Shown: positions 16,692 to 31,600 of the stretch, piece by piece
Layout: the number at the start of each line of letters is the position of its first letter
How positions within the stretch are numbered: the stretch's first letter is position 1
Origin: Castor canadensis
Lineage: Eukaryota; Chordata; Mammalia; Rodentia; Castoridae
Reading direction: 5' to 3'
DNA length: 64,000 bases
NCBI RefSeq assembly: GCF_047511655.1
Contig: NC_133389.1
Span: 156,193,973-156,257,972, forward strand
Made by a program: the position numbers and the translations under genes
Notes under the pieces: generated by a model
What the model was told of the DNA's origin: nothing
What the model saw: only the letters and a program-made list of their open reading frames with translations
The model's database searches: none

Positions 16692-19600
16692 CTGAAATCA
16701 ACAAACAGGAGAGGCTTTCAGAGAAACACACTTGTAAGTTCTCAAGCCAATCTGACCAAGGCTCTCACACAGAGAACGGAATCCATCATTCTTCAATTCC
16801 TGAGGACAATGCCCTTTGCCTAAGTGGGCTGGCAAATAAGGTGGTTAACAATTATCATGATCAATGTGTATTTGTACTAAGACCCCAGGTGAGAGCAATG
16901 CTGCTGGCTTGGGAACCAGGCTTTGAGAACTACTGTTCTATGGCTACTTAATAATGGTCACAGTGGTCTCCTGTGATCTGTGGTAACAGGGAGTGTGTTG
17001 TAGAAAGAATGGAATTTTGCAGTTACCAACCAAAAGTTTGGTGTCCATAATCTTTAACCTAAGAGTTCTTTTTAAAGGAATTGGTCCAATTTATATAAAA
17101 GTATAAATACATATAAGTATATATGATATTTACCAAAGCCTTTTGTGATAATAAAAAATTGGAAGCAACTTAATTATACATCACTAAATAAATTATAATA
17201 CATTCATACCCTGAGATATTATGCAGATTTGAAAACATGACATCACTCAATGTTTAAGATATCAAACAAGTGAAAAAAGCAAAAGTATAGTGTGATCTAA
17301 TTTATCTTGAAAAAGTAAAAACACACATATGTGCAGAGTAAAACGTTTGAAGAAAAATTCCCTAAACTGTAAACAGGGCTTACCTCTGACAGGTAGGAGG
17401 GTGAGGAAGATGTGATGATGAATTCATTTTTAGGAAAAGCTATGCACTTCAACACTTATTTATTTATTTAAATTTGAAATATTTTTCTTGTTAATATTGT
17501 TGAACATGTCTCTTTTTCTGAAAAGATTGAAATGGAATATTCCAGACTTTTAAATTGCCAAATGAAATGTTGCAGTGCATATTGTACCTGTTCATTTTTT
17601 TCCATTTATTCATATGTACATACATTGTTTGGGTCATTTCCCTCCCCTCTTCCTCCACCATCTCTCCCCCATCTTTCCTTGCTTCCAGGCAGAAACTGTT
17701 CTGCCCTTATCTCTAATTTTGTTGAAGAGAGAGTTAAACAATAATAAGGACAAAGCATTTCTGCTAGTTGAGATAAGGGTAGCTATACAGAGAGATTCCT
17801 AGCATTGCTTTCATGTACAAATGTGTTACTTTCTAGGTTGATTCTTCTTGAACTGATCTTTTCTCTAGTTGCTGATCCCCTTCTCCTATTGACCTCTGTT
17901 GCTTTAAAGTTTCTGCATTAGTTCCTCTGCATTGAGGAGATCAAATTCTAGCATGATTTTTGGGTTTCTTATCTATCCTCATACCTCCCGTGTGTGCTCT
18001 CCCCTTATCATGTGACCCAACCACATTGCTGTATTTGCCCTAGATCTAAAGTCTGCAAATGAGGGAGAACATACGACTTTTGGTTTTCTGAGCCTAGCTA
18101 ACCTCTCTCAGAATGATGTTCTCCAGTTTCATCCATTTACATGTGAATGGTAAGATTTCATTCTTCTTCATGGCTGAGTAGAATTCCATTGTGTATAAAT
18201 ATCACATTTTCCATTCATCAGTAGTGGGGCATCTTGGTTGTTTCCATAACTTGGCTATTGTGAATAGTGCTGCAATAAACATGGGTGTGCAGGTGCCTTT
18301 GGAGTAACCTGTGTCACATTCCTTTGGGTATATCCCCAAGAGTGGGATTCCTGGCTCATATGGCAGATCAATGTTTAGATTTCTAAGAAGCCTCCAAATT
18401 TTTTTCCAGAGTGGTTGTACCAGCTTGCATTCCCACCAGCAATGTACAAGCGTTTCTTTTTCCCCACATCTTCACCAACACCTGAGGTTAGTGATGTTTT
18501 TGATGATGGCTATTCTAACAGGGGTGAGGTAAAATCTTAGTGTGGTTTTGATTTGCATTTCCTTTATGGCTAGAGATGGTGAGCATTTTTTCATGTGTTT
18601 TTTGGCCATTTGAATTTCTTCTTTTGAGAAAGTTCTGTTTAGTTCACTTGCCCATTTCTTAATTGGTTCATTGATTTTGGGAGAGTTTAATTTCTTAAGT
18701 TCCCTGTATATTCTGGTTATCAGTCCTTTGTTTGATATATGGCTGGAAAATATTTTCTCCCACTCTGTGGGTGTTCTCTTCAGTTTAGAGACCATTTCTT
18801 TTGTTGTGCAGAAGCTTTTTAATTTTATGAAGTCCCATTTGTCCATTCTTTCTCTTAGTTGAGCTGCTGGGGTTCTATTGAGGAAGTCCTTGTCTATACT
18901 TATTACTTCCAGAGCGTTTCCTGCTACTTCCTATACTAACTTCAGTTTTGGGTCTAATATTAAGGTCCTTGATCCATTTTGAGTTGATACTAGATATACA
19001 GGGTGATAGACATGGATCTAGTTTCAGTTTCTTGCAGACGGATAACCACCTTTCCCAGCAACATTTGTTGAAGAGGCTGTCTTTTCTCCATTGTATATTT
19101 TTGGCACCTTTGTCAAAAATAAGGTGGGTATAATTGTGTGAATTCATATCCGGGTCCTCTATTCTGTTCCACTGTTAGTCATGTCTGTTTTTGTGTCAGT
19201 ACCATGCTGTTTTTATTGCTATTGCTTTGTAATACAGTTTGAAGTCGAGTATTGTGATACCTCCAAAATTGCTCTTTTTGCTGAGTATTGCCTTGGCTAT
19301 TCATGGTCTCTTGTGTTTCCAAATGAACTTTAGGGTGGATTTTTCAATCTCTGTGATGAATGTCATTAGGATTTTTATGGGAATTGCATTAAACATGCAG
19401 ACTGCTTTTGGTAATATGCCATTTTTACTATGTTGATTCTAACAATCCTTGAGCACGGGAGATCTTTACATCTTCTGTAGTCTTCCTGATCTCTTTCTTC
19501 AGGGATTTGTAGTTCTCCTTGTAGAGGTCACTCACATCCTTTGTTAAGTTTCCTCCTAGGTATTTGATTTTTTTTGAGGCTATTGTAAATGGAATTGTTT

Positions 19601-22600
19601 CCAGGAATATATTCCTTCTCAGTTTGTTTGTTGTTAGTGTATAGAAAAGCTAATGATTTTTGTAAGTTGATTTTGTATCCTGCCACCTTGCTATAGCTGT
19701 TTATGGTGTCTAGGAGTTTTTGGGTAGAGTTTTTTGGGTCTTTAAGGTATAGGATCATATTGTCTGCAAATAGGGATATTTTGACAGTTTCTTTACCTAT
19801 TTATATTCCTTTTATTTCTTCTTCTTGCCTAATTGCTCTGGCTAGGAATTCTAGTACTATGTTGAATAAGAGTGGGGATAGTGGGCACCTTTGTCTCATT
19901 CCTGATTTTAGGGGAAATAGTTTCAGTTTTTCACCATTAAGTATGATGTTGGCTATAGCTTTGTCATATATAGCCTTTACAATGTTGAGGTACATTCCTT
20001 CTATTCCTAGTTTTCTTAGAACTTTTATCATAAAGTGGTGTTGGATCTTGTCAAAGACTTTTTCTGCATCTATTGAGATGATCAAGTGGTTTTTGTCTTT
20101 GCTTTTATTAATGTGCTATATTACATTTATAGATTTGTGTATGTTGAACCACCCCTGCTTCCTGGGGATGAAGCCGACTTGGTCACGGTGGATGAACTTT
20201 CTGATGTGCTGTTGGATTCGGTTTGCCATTATTTTATTGAGGATTTTTGCATGGATGCTCATTAAGGAGATTGGCCTATAGTTCTCCTTTTTGGAGGTGT
20301 CTTTGTCTGGTTTTGGGATGAAAGCAATATTGGCTTCATAAAATGAGTTAGGCAGTGCTCCTTTCCTTTCTATTTCATGGAACAGTTTAAGGAGGGTTGG
20401 TATTAGTTCTTCTTTAAACCTCTGATAAAATTCAGCAGAGAATCCATCAGGTCCTGGACTTTTCCTTTTTGGGAGACTCTTTATTGCTGCTTCAATTTCA
20501 TTTTGTGTTATAGATCTATTCAGGTGATTAATATCCTCTTGGTTCAGCTTTGGATGGTCATAAATATTTAGAAATCTTTCCATTTCTTCAAGATTTTCAA
20601 ATTTATTAGAATATACTTCTCAACGTAGTCTCTGATGATTTCCTGGATTTCCTTGGTGTTTGTTGTTATCTCCCCTTTTGCATTTCTGATTTTACTGATT
20701 TGGGTTTTTTTTCTCTCTGCATTTCAGTTAGATTTGCCAAGGGTCTATCAATCTTATTATTTTTTTCAAAGAACCAGCTTTTTGTTTCATTTATTCTTTG
20801 AATGTTTTTTTTGTTTCTATTTCATTGATTTCAGCCCTTATTTTTATTGTTTCTTTCCTTCTGCTTGTTTTGGGATTTGCTTGTTCTTGTTTTTCTAGGA
20901 ATTAGAGATGTAGCATTAGGTCATTGACTTGAGATCTTTCTGACCTTTTTAGTATATGCATTCATGGCTACAAACTTTCCTCTCAGGACTGCCTTTGCTG
21001 TGTTCCATAGGTTCCGGTAGATCATGTTTTCATTTTCATTAACTTCCAGGAACCTTTTAATTTCCTCTTTTATTTCATTAATGACCCATTGATCATTGAG
21101 CAATATGTTGTTCAGCTTCCAATTGTTTGCATGTTTTTTGCTGTTTTTGTTGTTGATTTCTAGTTTTAATGATTGTGATCAAATAGAATGCATGTGATTA
21201 TTTCTATTTTCTTATATTTGCTGAGGCTTGCTTTGTGCCCTAAGATATGATCATTTTGGAGAAGGTTCTGTGAGCTGCTGAGAAGAATGTATATTGTGCA
21301 GAAGTTGGATGAAATATTTTGTAGACATCAGCTAGGTCCATTTGATCTATGATGTGATTTAGTTCTAGAATTTCTTTATTGATTTTTTGTTTGGATGATT
21401 TAACTAATTGTGATGGGGGGTATTAAAGTCTCCCACGACCACTGTGTTAGAGTCTATGTATATTTTTAGGTCCTTCAGAGTATGTTTGATGAAATTGGGT
21501 GCACTGACATTGGGTGCATATAGGTTGATAATTGTTATTTCCTGCTGGTGTATTTCCCCTTTTATTAGTATGGCATGTCCTCCTTTATCTCATTTGATCA
21601 ATGTAAGTTTGAAGTCTACTTTGTCCGAGATAAGTATTTCTACCCCTGCCTGTTTTCAGGGGCCATTGTCTTGGTAAATCTTCTTCCAGCCTTTCACTCT
21701 CAGTCAGTGCTTGTTTCTGTTGATGAGATGAGTCTCCTGTAGGCAGCAGATTGTTGGATCTTCCTTTTTAATCCAGTTTGCCAAATGGTGTCTTTTGATG
21801 GGGAAATTAAGTCTGTTAATATTCAGTGTTAGTATTGATAGGTATGTGGTGATTCTTGTCACTTAGTTGTCTTTGTTGTTCAAGGGTTTGGTTGTGTGCA
21901 GCTGAATCAATGTTACTCTCTAATTTCTTGCCTTTTCTTCCCCTGTGGTTTGGTACTGCCTGCTCTTTCATGGTTATGTTTGCTTTCACTTTCTCTGTGC
22001 AGAATTCCTTGAAGAATCTTTTGTAGTGGTGGTTTGGTGGTCATATATTGTTTTAGTTTCTGCTTATCAGGGAAGATTTTTATTGCCCCATCTATTTTGA
22101 ATAATAGTTTTGCTGGGTAGAGTATTGTAGGGTTGAAGTTATTTTCATTCAGTGCCCAGAATACCTCACTCCATGCTCTTCTTGCTTTTAATGTTTCCAT
22201 TGAGAAATCTGCTGTGATTTTGATGGGTTTACCTTTATATGTTATTTGTTTTTTCTCTCTTAGAGCCTCCAATACTCTTTCTCTATTCTCTGTGTTTGTT
22301 CTTTTAATGATAATATGTCATGGGGGTAGTTCTATATTGGTCAAGTCTGTTTGGTGTCCTGGAGGCTTCCTGTACCTGAATGGGCATAGTTTTCTCTAGA
22401 TTTGGGAAATTTTCTGTTATGATTTTGTTGAATATATTATGAATTCCTTTTGCTTGCACCTCTTCTCCTTCTTCAATGCCTATGATTCTCAGGTTTGGTC
22501 TTTTGATGGAGTCAGTGAGTTCTTGCATATTCCTTTCACAGGACTTGAGTAGTGTGACTAATAGTTCTTCAGTTTTTCCTTTAATTTCTATTTCATCTTT

Positions 22601-25600
22601 AAGTTCTGAGATTCTGTCTTCTGCTTGTTCTAGTCTGCTGGAGTGCCCTTCCATTTTGTTTTGTATTTCTGTTTCATTCTTTGAGGTTTTCCATATCATG
22701 GGTCACTTCCTCTTTAATATTGTCAATTTTCATCCTTAATTCATTTATCTCTCTATTTATGGTGTTCTCTGTTTCACTTTGGTGTTTATTTAGGTCTCTT
22801 ATGAGTTCATTTATTTGTTTTTGTGTTTTCTCATATTCTTTATTTTTGTTGTCCTGGAATTTCTTGAGTGCCTCCTGTACGTTTTGGTTGACCATGTCTA
22901 GTAACAGCTCTGTGAAGTTCTCATTGATTACTTGCAGGATTTTCTTCTTTCAGGGTGTTCTTGTGGGCTTTGTTGGATTCCTTGGTATAGTTTATCTTTG
23001 TTTTGTTGGAGTCTGGATCTGGGTATCCATTTTCTTCATTTCCCTCTGAATTCTGTACTAATTTTTTTTTTGGAGAGGGGAGAATGGTTTCCATCCCTTT
23101 TTTGTCTTCCCATCATTTCACTTGGTACTCTTTCTGTCCCTGGTCTATGTGTAATTTAGTATTAGCTAACTTACAATAGTAAAACTAACAAAACCAAGAA
23201 AGAGAGAGAAAAAAGAAAAAGAAAAAGAAAGAAAAATGGAGAACCAAAGAAATCAACAGGGAGAGATGGTAGACAATTAAACAGTGAACAAGACGAACAC
23301 TTAAAGAAAAGAGAAAAAATATATATATATAAATAAATTCCTGGTTCAGGAACAGTAGAATTTCAGTCTTAGTAATTCTGGTGTCACTCTTTTAGCACTC
23401 AGTCCTGTTTGTCTGTGCGTCCTAGGCAGGTTGGAGCCAGCATCTGGTGGTGCTTGAGCCCTCCTGTTTTCTCCATGTAACGTGGTGTGGAGAAGCTTTT
23501 TATGGGCTGGGAGTTCAGGGTTTTGGAGTTTTGTTTCTTCTTCTTTTTTTGCCAAGTGTGGCTCCAGCAGGAAAGTATTCTGTTTGATCTGCTGAAGGTC
23601 TCCCAAGCACGTTTGGAGCTGGCAGCCAGTGGGTTGGTGGGCAGGCAGGTGGTAGCTGGTGTGCTGGCTGGCAGTGGGCTGGCAGGTAGATGGGCAGGTG
23701 GGCAGGTGGCAGTGGTGTGGGTGTGGTGGTGGCGTGGGTGTGGCGGCCCTTCTGTTCTTTCAGTGTATTTTGGTATGGAGAAGACTTCCATGGGCTAGGG
23801 GTTCAGGGTGCTGAAGTTTCAGCTCTCCCAGGTGCTTTACCTCAGCCAAGTGTGTCTCCAGCATCTCAGCAAGGTCCCTGATTCAGGTAGCTCATGCAGT
23901 CTGTGTCTGTCCCAGTTGCCATTTTGGATCCTCCTTCAGCACTTATTTATGATAAACATGTAGTATTTTGTTATTTGTGCAATTGACAAAAGTGAGATCA
24001 CAGGAAATTAAAACATGGAAAGGCTTATTGTGTTAGGTAGATGCTTTTTAGCTCTATGATGTATATCTTGGCTCCAACTGCACTGTTTTCTGTTGAGTGT
24101 AAGAGGAGCTCATGTCATTTTTAACTCCTCTAACACTGCTCCAGAGCTACAAGGCCCTTGAATAAACCATATTTCATTGCCTGACTAAGACATCTTATCC
24201 AGGGACAAATTTATTTTAAGATGTTGCTTTTCAAACTACAATAATAAAAACTTTAAACTACAATGATAAAGAAATAGAAAAGCTGGGCTGGTGGAGTGCC
24301 TCAAGTGAGAAATCACCTGTGTAGCAAGCCTGAGGCCCTGAGTTTCAAGCCCCAGTACTGAAATAAATAAATAAATAAATAAATAAAAATCTACCCCATT
24401 TCAAAATGAAATTGGTCCATTTGGTTTGCTAGTGCTGTCAAGTCCACTATTTCCTTACTAGTTCTCTGTCTGGATATTCTAGCTATTACTGAAAATGGAG
24501 TATTGAAGTTCCCTACTATTACTGTGTTGCTGTCTTTTTATCCTTTCATTTCTGTCAATGACTGCTTTAGATACTAGTTGTTCTAATATTGGGTACATAT
24601 ATTGCTAGACTTGTTATATCTTCCCAGTGAATTGATTCTTTTATCATTATGTAATGTCTTTTTTTTGGGTCTCTTGTGCCAGGTTTTGACCTAAACTAAT
24701 TCATAATAATTGTAGGCATGCTTGACTTTTTAAGGTACCATTGACATGGAATACCTTTTCCTACCACTTTACTTTCAGCCTGTGTGTCCTTAAATCTAAT
24801 TTACAGATAATGATTTATAGATATAATATAGTCTGAGCCTGTTTTTTTTTTTTTGTTTTAATCCATTCAGCACCTCTAAATCCTTTGTTTGGGAACTTTA
24901 ATCCAGTTACACTTAACTTAATTTTGGGAGGAAGGAATCCTATTTGCTAGTTGCTTTCTATCTTATACTTCTTTTGTCTCTCTTTTCCTCTGTTACTGTT
25001 TTCCTTTCTGTTCATTGTTTTCTTCATTGCTATGATTTGATTGTTTTCTTTGCTTATCTTTTACAGATATTTTTTGGTTTACACTAAGTATCTTGTAGTT
25101 GTACTTGTCTTTTTTAGCTGATAACAACTTCAATTGCATACAAAAACTATTCACTATTAAACCTTGTAAGACATTTTATGTTATTGACATAAAATGTATC
25201 TTTTAATATTGTTCATTATCACATTTTCATAGTAATAGTCATTTTTAATATTTTTGTCTTTTACTTTTTATAAAAAGTAAATTACACACTGTTTCAATAT
25301 TATGGTATTCTGTATTTGTCTTCAACATAGTTAATTTCTCCAATGACTTTTTGGATAAAATATTTTTGGTTGGCAGTTTTTTCTTTCAGCACTTTAAGTA
25401 TATCTTCCCATTTCATTCTGGCTTTTAAAATTTCTGCTGAGAAAACTTTTTATAATTTTATGAGAGTTATTTGTACATGGCAAGTCACTTTTCCTTTACC
25501 ACTTTAAAAAGTCTCTTTTTTTTTGTTTGACTACTGACAACATGATTATAATGTGTCTTGGTATGGTTTTCTTTGAGTTTACCCAGTTTGGGGTCTATTG

Positions 25601-28600
25601 AGCTTCCTTAATTTGGATCTTCATTTTCTTCCCCAGATTCGATAAGTTTTGGGTAGTTATTTCTTTGAGTGAGCTTTCTGATGATCTTTCTTTCTCTTCT
25701 GCATCCAGAATTTCCATAATGCATATATTGGTAGAGTTGATGATATCTCATATATCCCTTAAATTTTCTTCACTCTTTTTCCTTTTCTTTCTCTGATTGG
25801 ATGATTTCAATGCTGTCTCTTTGAGCTTGTGATTCTTTTGTTTGATTCTAGTTTGTTTGAATGTTCTACTGTGAAGATATCAGCACAAAGAGTAAAGAAA
25901 GAGGAGGGAAACACGGTGCAAATACAGGAATAAGACAGTTCCAGAAACAGACCCTTATGGAACAAAGATATATGAATTTTGACAGGGAATTCAAAATAAC
26001 TACCATGAAGATATTCAGTGAGCTCAGGAGAACAATGCTGTTTGCCATTGAATACTTCTGTTGAAATTTTCACTTCAGTTGTCATATTTTTTTCAGCCTT
26101 AAGGTTTCTATTTGTTTCTTCTAAATTGTTTCTCCTTGTTGAAATTAACTTTGTTCATGAATATTGTCCCATCAATACTCAAAGACATATGATACAAAAG
26201 GCAGTCTTGAATAGCCCCCAGAATGGCTAGAATGTTGAATGTATGATAAAACTATTTCCCTTCTGTCCAAAAAGCTGGGATTTGGGTTTTATTTACCTGC
26301 ACGCTTTGTACTGAACTTGGAGAAGGAACTATGGCAAGTGCTTTCTTGCTAGTCCAACTCACCATCTTTGATTTTAAACCAGACCCTCCTAATCCAACCA
26401 CCGAACCACCTGTTTTCCCTTCTTACCACTGAAACATACAGAGGAAAATGGATGGCAAGAGGGATAGGAGAGAAGATGAGAGAAGAATTTCAGAGATGTA
26501 GATAGGACATTTCACTCTCAAATTAGAAGAAAATAATTTTATAGGACAGTTAAACTACATGATTATGTCCTTTTACCATGAAAGCAAAGAATATTAAATA
26601 CTTTTTCAAATCTCATTTCTTTACTGCAAGTTTAAACCAAATTGTTTGCTATTGATTTTCAACACTCAGGCTGTAAAGATGTTTGGGGTCCTCTTTATAC
26701 ACAACATTCTCTCTTCCATGAAGCACTCATAGTCTCTTGAAATCACACTATCTTCGATAATGATACTAAATAACTCTCTTCAGTTAGTGTCAACAACTGC
26801 CAAAGAACAGCCACCATGTTTGCTGTTTTAGTCCCATTAAGCCTTTAAGAAATGTAAAATTCATCTTCGTTTTCACAGTATGGTTGCTTCTTAGTAAAAT
26901 TGTAATCTAAAAGGGCAGTCAACTATCAGGTTTATTGCTGCACTTGGTGACTGTACTCACATTCTGAGTAAATCTTAGTATATTACAAATAGATATTTCC
27001 ATTTTTCCCAAAAATTTTTTAAAAAAAACCCTGGTCAATAAGGTGATCTGACACTACCTGCTGTTGTCTGGTGCTTCCATCATAGAGATAGAAGCAAAAA
27101 ATGGTAAACAATACCTTAACTTAGCTTGCTTCACTTTCTATATCTTCATCAATGTGCTTATCACACTTTTGGATTAACTTTGATGTAATTTTGGTGAGTA
27201 TATATAGATTATATACAAATTATGGAGTGTATTTTTATAATCCATGTTACCAATGGCTAAGTAGGGTTTAAAACAGGATCATATTCAATATAAGACTGAA
27301 TAAGGGTCAAACATAACTAGATATATTTGAGTAAGGAGTGATAGATAATGTAAAAGCATAACCATGAAGATGAACAGATCCTCATGTTTTATGCATAAAG
27401 ACCTCAAAGAAATAAGACTAATAACAAAAAATAATTTAAATCTTGAAAATTAGTATTTGTTGAATCATAAACATATTTGTACAATAACACATACTTCTTA
27501 TAGAAACATCTCAATGGTTCTATTGAAATTATAAATGGAAACAGGTGAATTTTTTGAGACATACTTCTAGATTTTCTAAAATATTGGATAATACTCATAT
27601 ACTTACGCATCATCACATCATCTGAATTTACAAATATCCTTTACTCTTTTATGATGCCCGAATAGGTACATGAAAATGTATTTTTATTGAAAGATCTTGA
27701 TAAAGTCATTTAAAATATGCATTAATCTTTTTCCATCAGGTATTAAACTGGATACGTGTGAGATGTTGTCTTCTAAATATGAATAGTAGACCCAGTCCAT
27801 AACTATTCTAAAAATGTACATTGTAACCTCTACATTTGTGGTTTTAGAATATAACATTTTGGAAACTGGCAACTTTCACTAGCTCATTTGGAGAAACAAA
27901 AACAAAAAAGCCAAACAAGATGTCAAAGACTAAAAGAAATTTTCTATTTGGCTCACCTTTTATGTGAAATGTTATGTGAATTCTTTTCTAAAAAAGTCAA
28001 GTGGACTTTGCTTGGAATACTATCATGACCCTAAGGATATTTAGCTGGAACCATACTGTGTGGAATTTTGTGTTGGCTTAAGAATCAGGCATAAGGAGCT
28101 CCCATTCTGTCTTTGTCTTAGGCAGCCTAAGCATGCTTCTGACTTCTCTGTGAATTCTTTTCCTCCAATACTAAGATTATAACTCCAACTTCACTTACCA
28201 TACAGCTTTTTAGAATCATTTAGAATCACCAGTATATAGCTCTCCAACTTTCACAGGCTGAATTGTGTTGTCCCCCCATCTCCAAATTTATATATTGAAG
28301 TCACCTCAAAATGTGACTGTATTTGAGATATGGTCTCTAAAGAGGCAATTCAATTAAAATGAGGCCATTAGGATGAATGGACCCTACTCTAACATGACTG
28401 GTGTCTATAAGAAGAGGGAATGTGGATATAAACATATACATTCTGTCTAGGGAGAGGTAGAGGTGGCATTCAATAAGTTAAGGAGAGAGGCCTCAGAAGA
28501 AACCAATGCTGCTGACACCCTGATCCTGGACATCTAACCTTCAGGTCAGTAAGAAAATGATTCTTCTTCCTTCCTTCCTTCCTTCCTTCTTTCCTTCCTT

Positions 28601-31600
28601 CCTTTCTTCCTTCTTTCTTTTCTTCCTTCCTTCCTTCCTACCTTCCTTCCTTTCTTCCTTCCCCCCTCATTCTTTTTCTCTTTCTTTCATTTAAGCCACC
28701 TAGTCTATGATACGTTGTTATGGTTACCCTAGAAAACTAATATAGATATATTGAAAAGGCCTCCTCTGATGCACAAACACATGAGAATGTTATTCTTTAT
28801 TTAATCATAAATCTCTAGACAGATCACCAGTCTCCAACATAAATGCTGTTAGCCTTTCTCAAAAACAAATACATATGCATATATATTCTAGAGAAAAATA
28901 AGACAATATCACTCTAAAACAGAAGAAATTATTTCAGTAAAAGACTTTTTAAAGGCCTTTAGAATTCAGCAGCAAGTCATAGCTTATGAGGAAAATGATA
29001 ATGATGGTGCTACTTACAATATAGAAACCTTAATTCTCCTTTAGAAAGAGTAGCATTATTGCCCCCATCTTTAAATGGCTACATCAAACTGATCAGTTAT
29101 ATATGATTTAAGGTCACTACTACTAATAATCACAGTAAGAATATAATAAATATTCATTTAATGCTTACTATGTGGCAGGTGCTGTACTAAAGTCTTGCAT
29201 GGTTTATCACCTTTAACTCTCACAGAAATCCAATGAATTACTCAATACTAGAAAACAAATTCACAGCTGCTGCCAATGTCCAAAAGGTTCAGAACTCTGT
29301 TACACACCAGACAAACCATAGCTATGGGGCTAATGTTAGAAAATCAAAGGTTTTAAAAGGCACTCTTATTCCCTGGTCACTGCTATCTCTCTTGACTATG
29401 AAATCTTACCTGATGTTGTTTCTAGATTAAAGGCATCCAGGAGCTTTGACAATAGTTCTTGTGGTTCGTCTTCCTCCTGTTCATTCTTTCTCTCTTTGAT
29501 GTTAACTATCTCTTTTCTATCCGCAGGTGCATGATCAGGACTGCTCATTTTAGTAGGAGAAATTTGAGGGTTGTTCTGCAGCATTTCATCCTGGTAACTG
29601 GGTAGGAGACTAAGGATTTCATTCGCCATCTTTGGTGAATGGTTTTGCCCCCCAGTGCCTTGCAAAATGTTCTCTGGTTGTTCTGAATTTGGCAGAGTGT
29701 GCTCGGCATTTGCTTGACTTCTGTCAACCACAGTAGGGTGAGGAAGAGGTTCCTGTTCTGGACCGTTCTCAGTGGGATTCCTAATCTGGAAAGAATCTTC
29801 GCCCTTCCAAAACCTATCTGCTGAAGAATAGTCAATCTTGGACACTGCGTTTTGACAGGAAGATGAAGGATGGGCTAGTTGCAACATTGTCTGGGCAAAG
29901 AAAATCTTATTTATGAAGAAATACTTATTTTACTTTTTAACAAGTGCATTAAATTTCAATATTCCAACAGGAGATGCTAATGTAACATATTTCTTTTTCC
30001 TCTCTTTATTTTGTTACTTCAATATCAACCTCAAACTTTGTATAAGAATTGGAATACCCTGAGCAGTAAAATATCACAGTGAATAATTACAACAAATTGG
30101 AAAAAAATTCTAGGTTCTCAAAAGCCCAGGTCCTAAAAATGTCATAAGGGATTTCTGAAAACAGAAGCATATGTTGAATTGATAAGTAAAAATTATTACA
30201 ATAAAACATGGTCATAATTATTTGTCTAGTAAGGATGTGGTGAGGGCTTTCACATGAAGTCACATGTACAAACTCTAGGGATGTTCATATATGGCATTGT
30301 TCTCAAAGTGTCCTCAGGCACCTGAGACCATTTCAGGGGCCTGCGAAATAAAATAATTTTCATAATGATTTGTTGATGCTATTTGTTCATTGAATTGGTG
30401 TGTTCTCTGATGGTACAAAATCAACAATAAGTATAGCCGTTGGTGCCTCAATAGGAATCCAGACAGCATCACCATGGTACTGCCAGTCAGGAAACTTTCA
30501 CCATCTATACTGCCAGTTTAAAAAAATGACAGCTTAATAACAATCCAGGCCTTTGAAATGTTGTGTGGGATGAAATGGGAAGTGTGCACAAGACACTTCA
30601 GATGCATACTTCAAGTCAAGTGGTGGCTTTTGTGCCAGAGAAAGACGGGCAGTCACACCATGACTATTCCAACTTGGGTATTTGGCAAATATTTTCTGAA
30701 AAGACTGAACAAAGCAAGAATGTCACTGCAAGGAAAACAATTACTGTATTTTTATCATTTATGACAGTCAAGCTTTCAAGCAAAAATTAGTAGTTGGAAA
30801 ACTTGCAACTATCACCACGAGCTTGGTAGCTTTCCAATTCTTAAAAACTTTCTGATAAAATTAGCAGTGGCACTAATGAATGTGAATTTTTTTTGATCTC
30901 TAATGAAATAGGTGAGCCCTACAAAGTTCAGCATAGCTCAGTGTGCCAGTATTTTTCAAAATGACCAATAAATGTTACAAAATTAAGCATGGGGAGATTG
31001 AAAGAGTGTACTAGACACTAGATTTTTTTTGGTGGTACTGGGATTTGAACTGAAGGCTTTGCACTTGATAGGCAGGTGCTCTGCCACTTGAGCCACACTG
31101 CCAGTCCTTGAGCCCAGATTTTAATGAAACAGATTGGGTCTCAGATTTCACATTGCAGTTATCCTTTAAGAAACTGTTTTGTTTTATGTTTTGGTAAAGT
31201 ATCAAAGAAAAGTACCTCCACTTATTTGAAAAGCTATAAAAATACCTCTTTTTGACTGCAATTCTACACAATTCTATGTGAAGCCAGATTTCTTCATGTA
31301 CTTTGACCAAAGAATCTTGTAACAGATTTATTGCTAAAGCAGTTATAAAAAATTTACCTCTTTCATTAAGCCAGACATTAAAGAGATTTGTAAAAAATGT
31401 AAAACACTGCTATTCTTTGAGGTCCCACCCCACTCCTGCCACCGTGGTGCTAGGGATTAAACCCAGAACCTGTGCATGCTAGACCAGTGCTCTACCACTG
31501 AGTACATCCCTAGTCCCTGAGTTTTTGAGAGAGGATCCCCCTGTGGATTTTGAACTCGATATCCTCCTGCCTTCATCTCCCAAGTGCTGGGATAACAGGC

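Larger units (their letters stand above)
17464..23933 (-). mobile_element. Near full-length L1 with 3' transduced segment
   Basis: Insertion boundaries come from a 17-bp duplication with one mismatch, CTTCARCACTTATTTAT, at 17447-17463 and 23934-23950. On the - strand: 5' UTR (23933 to about 23117) starting near a CAAAATGGC YY1-like site; ORF1 from about 23116 to 21913; ORF2 from about 21.7 kb to about 18.0 kb; and a 3' UTR ending near 17600. ORF2 still shows FIPKPDKD, the RPISLMS block and an [12 protein letters not shown] reverse-transcriptase motif, but it is split by many stops and frameshifts. Beyond the L1 A-rich tail lie about 125 bp of unrelated sequence (17464-17590) ending in an AAATAAAT-type tail. 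Confidence 0.88.
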
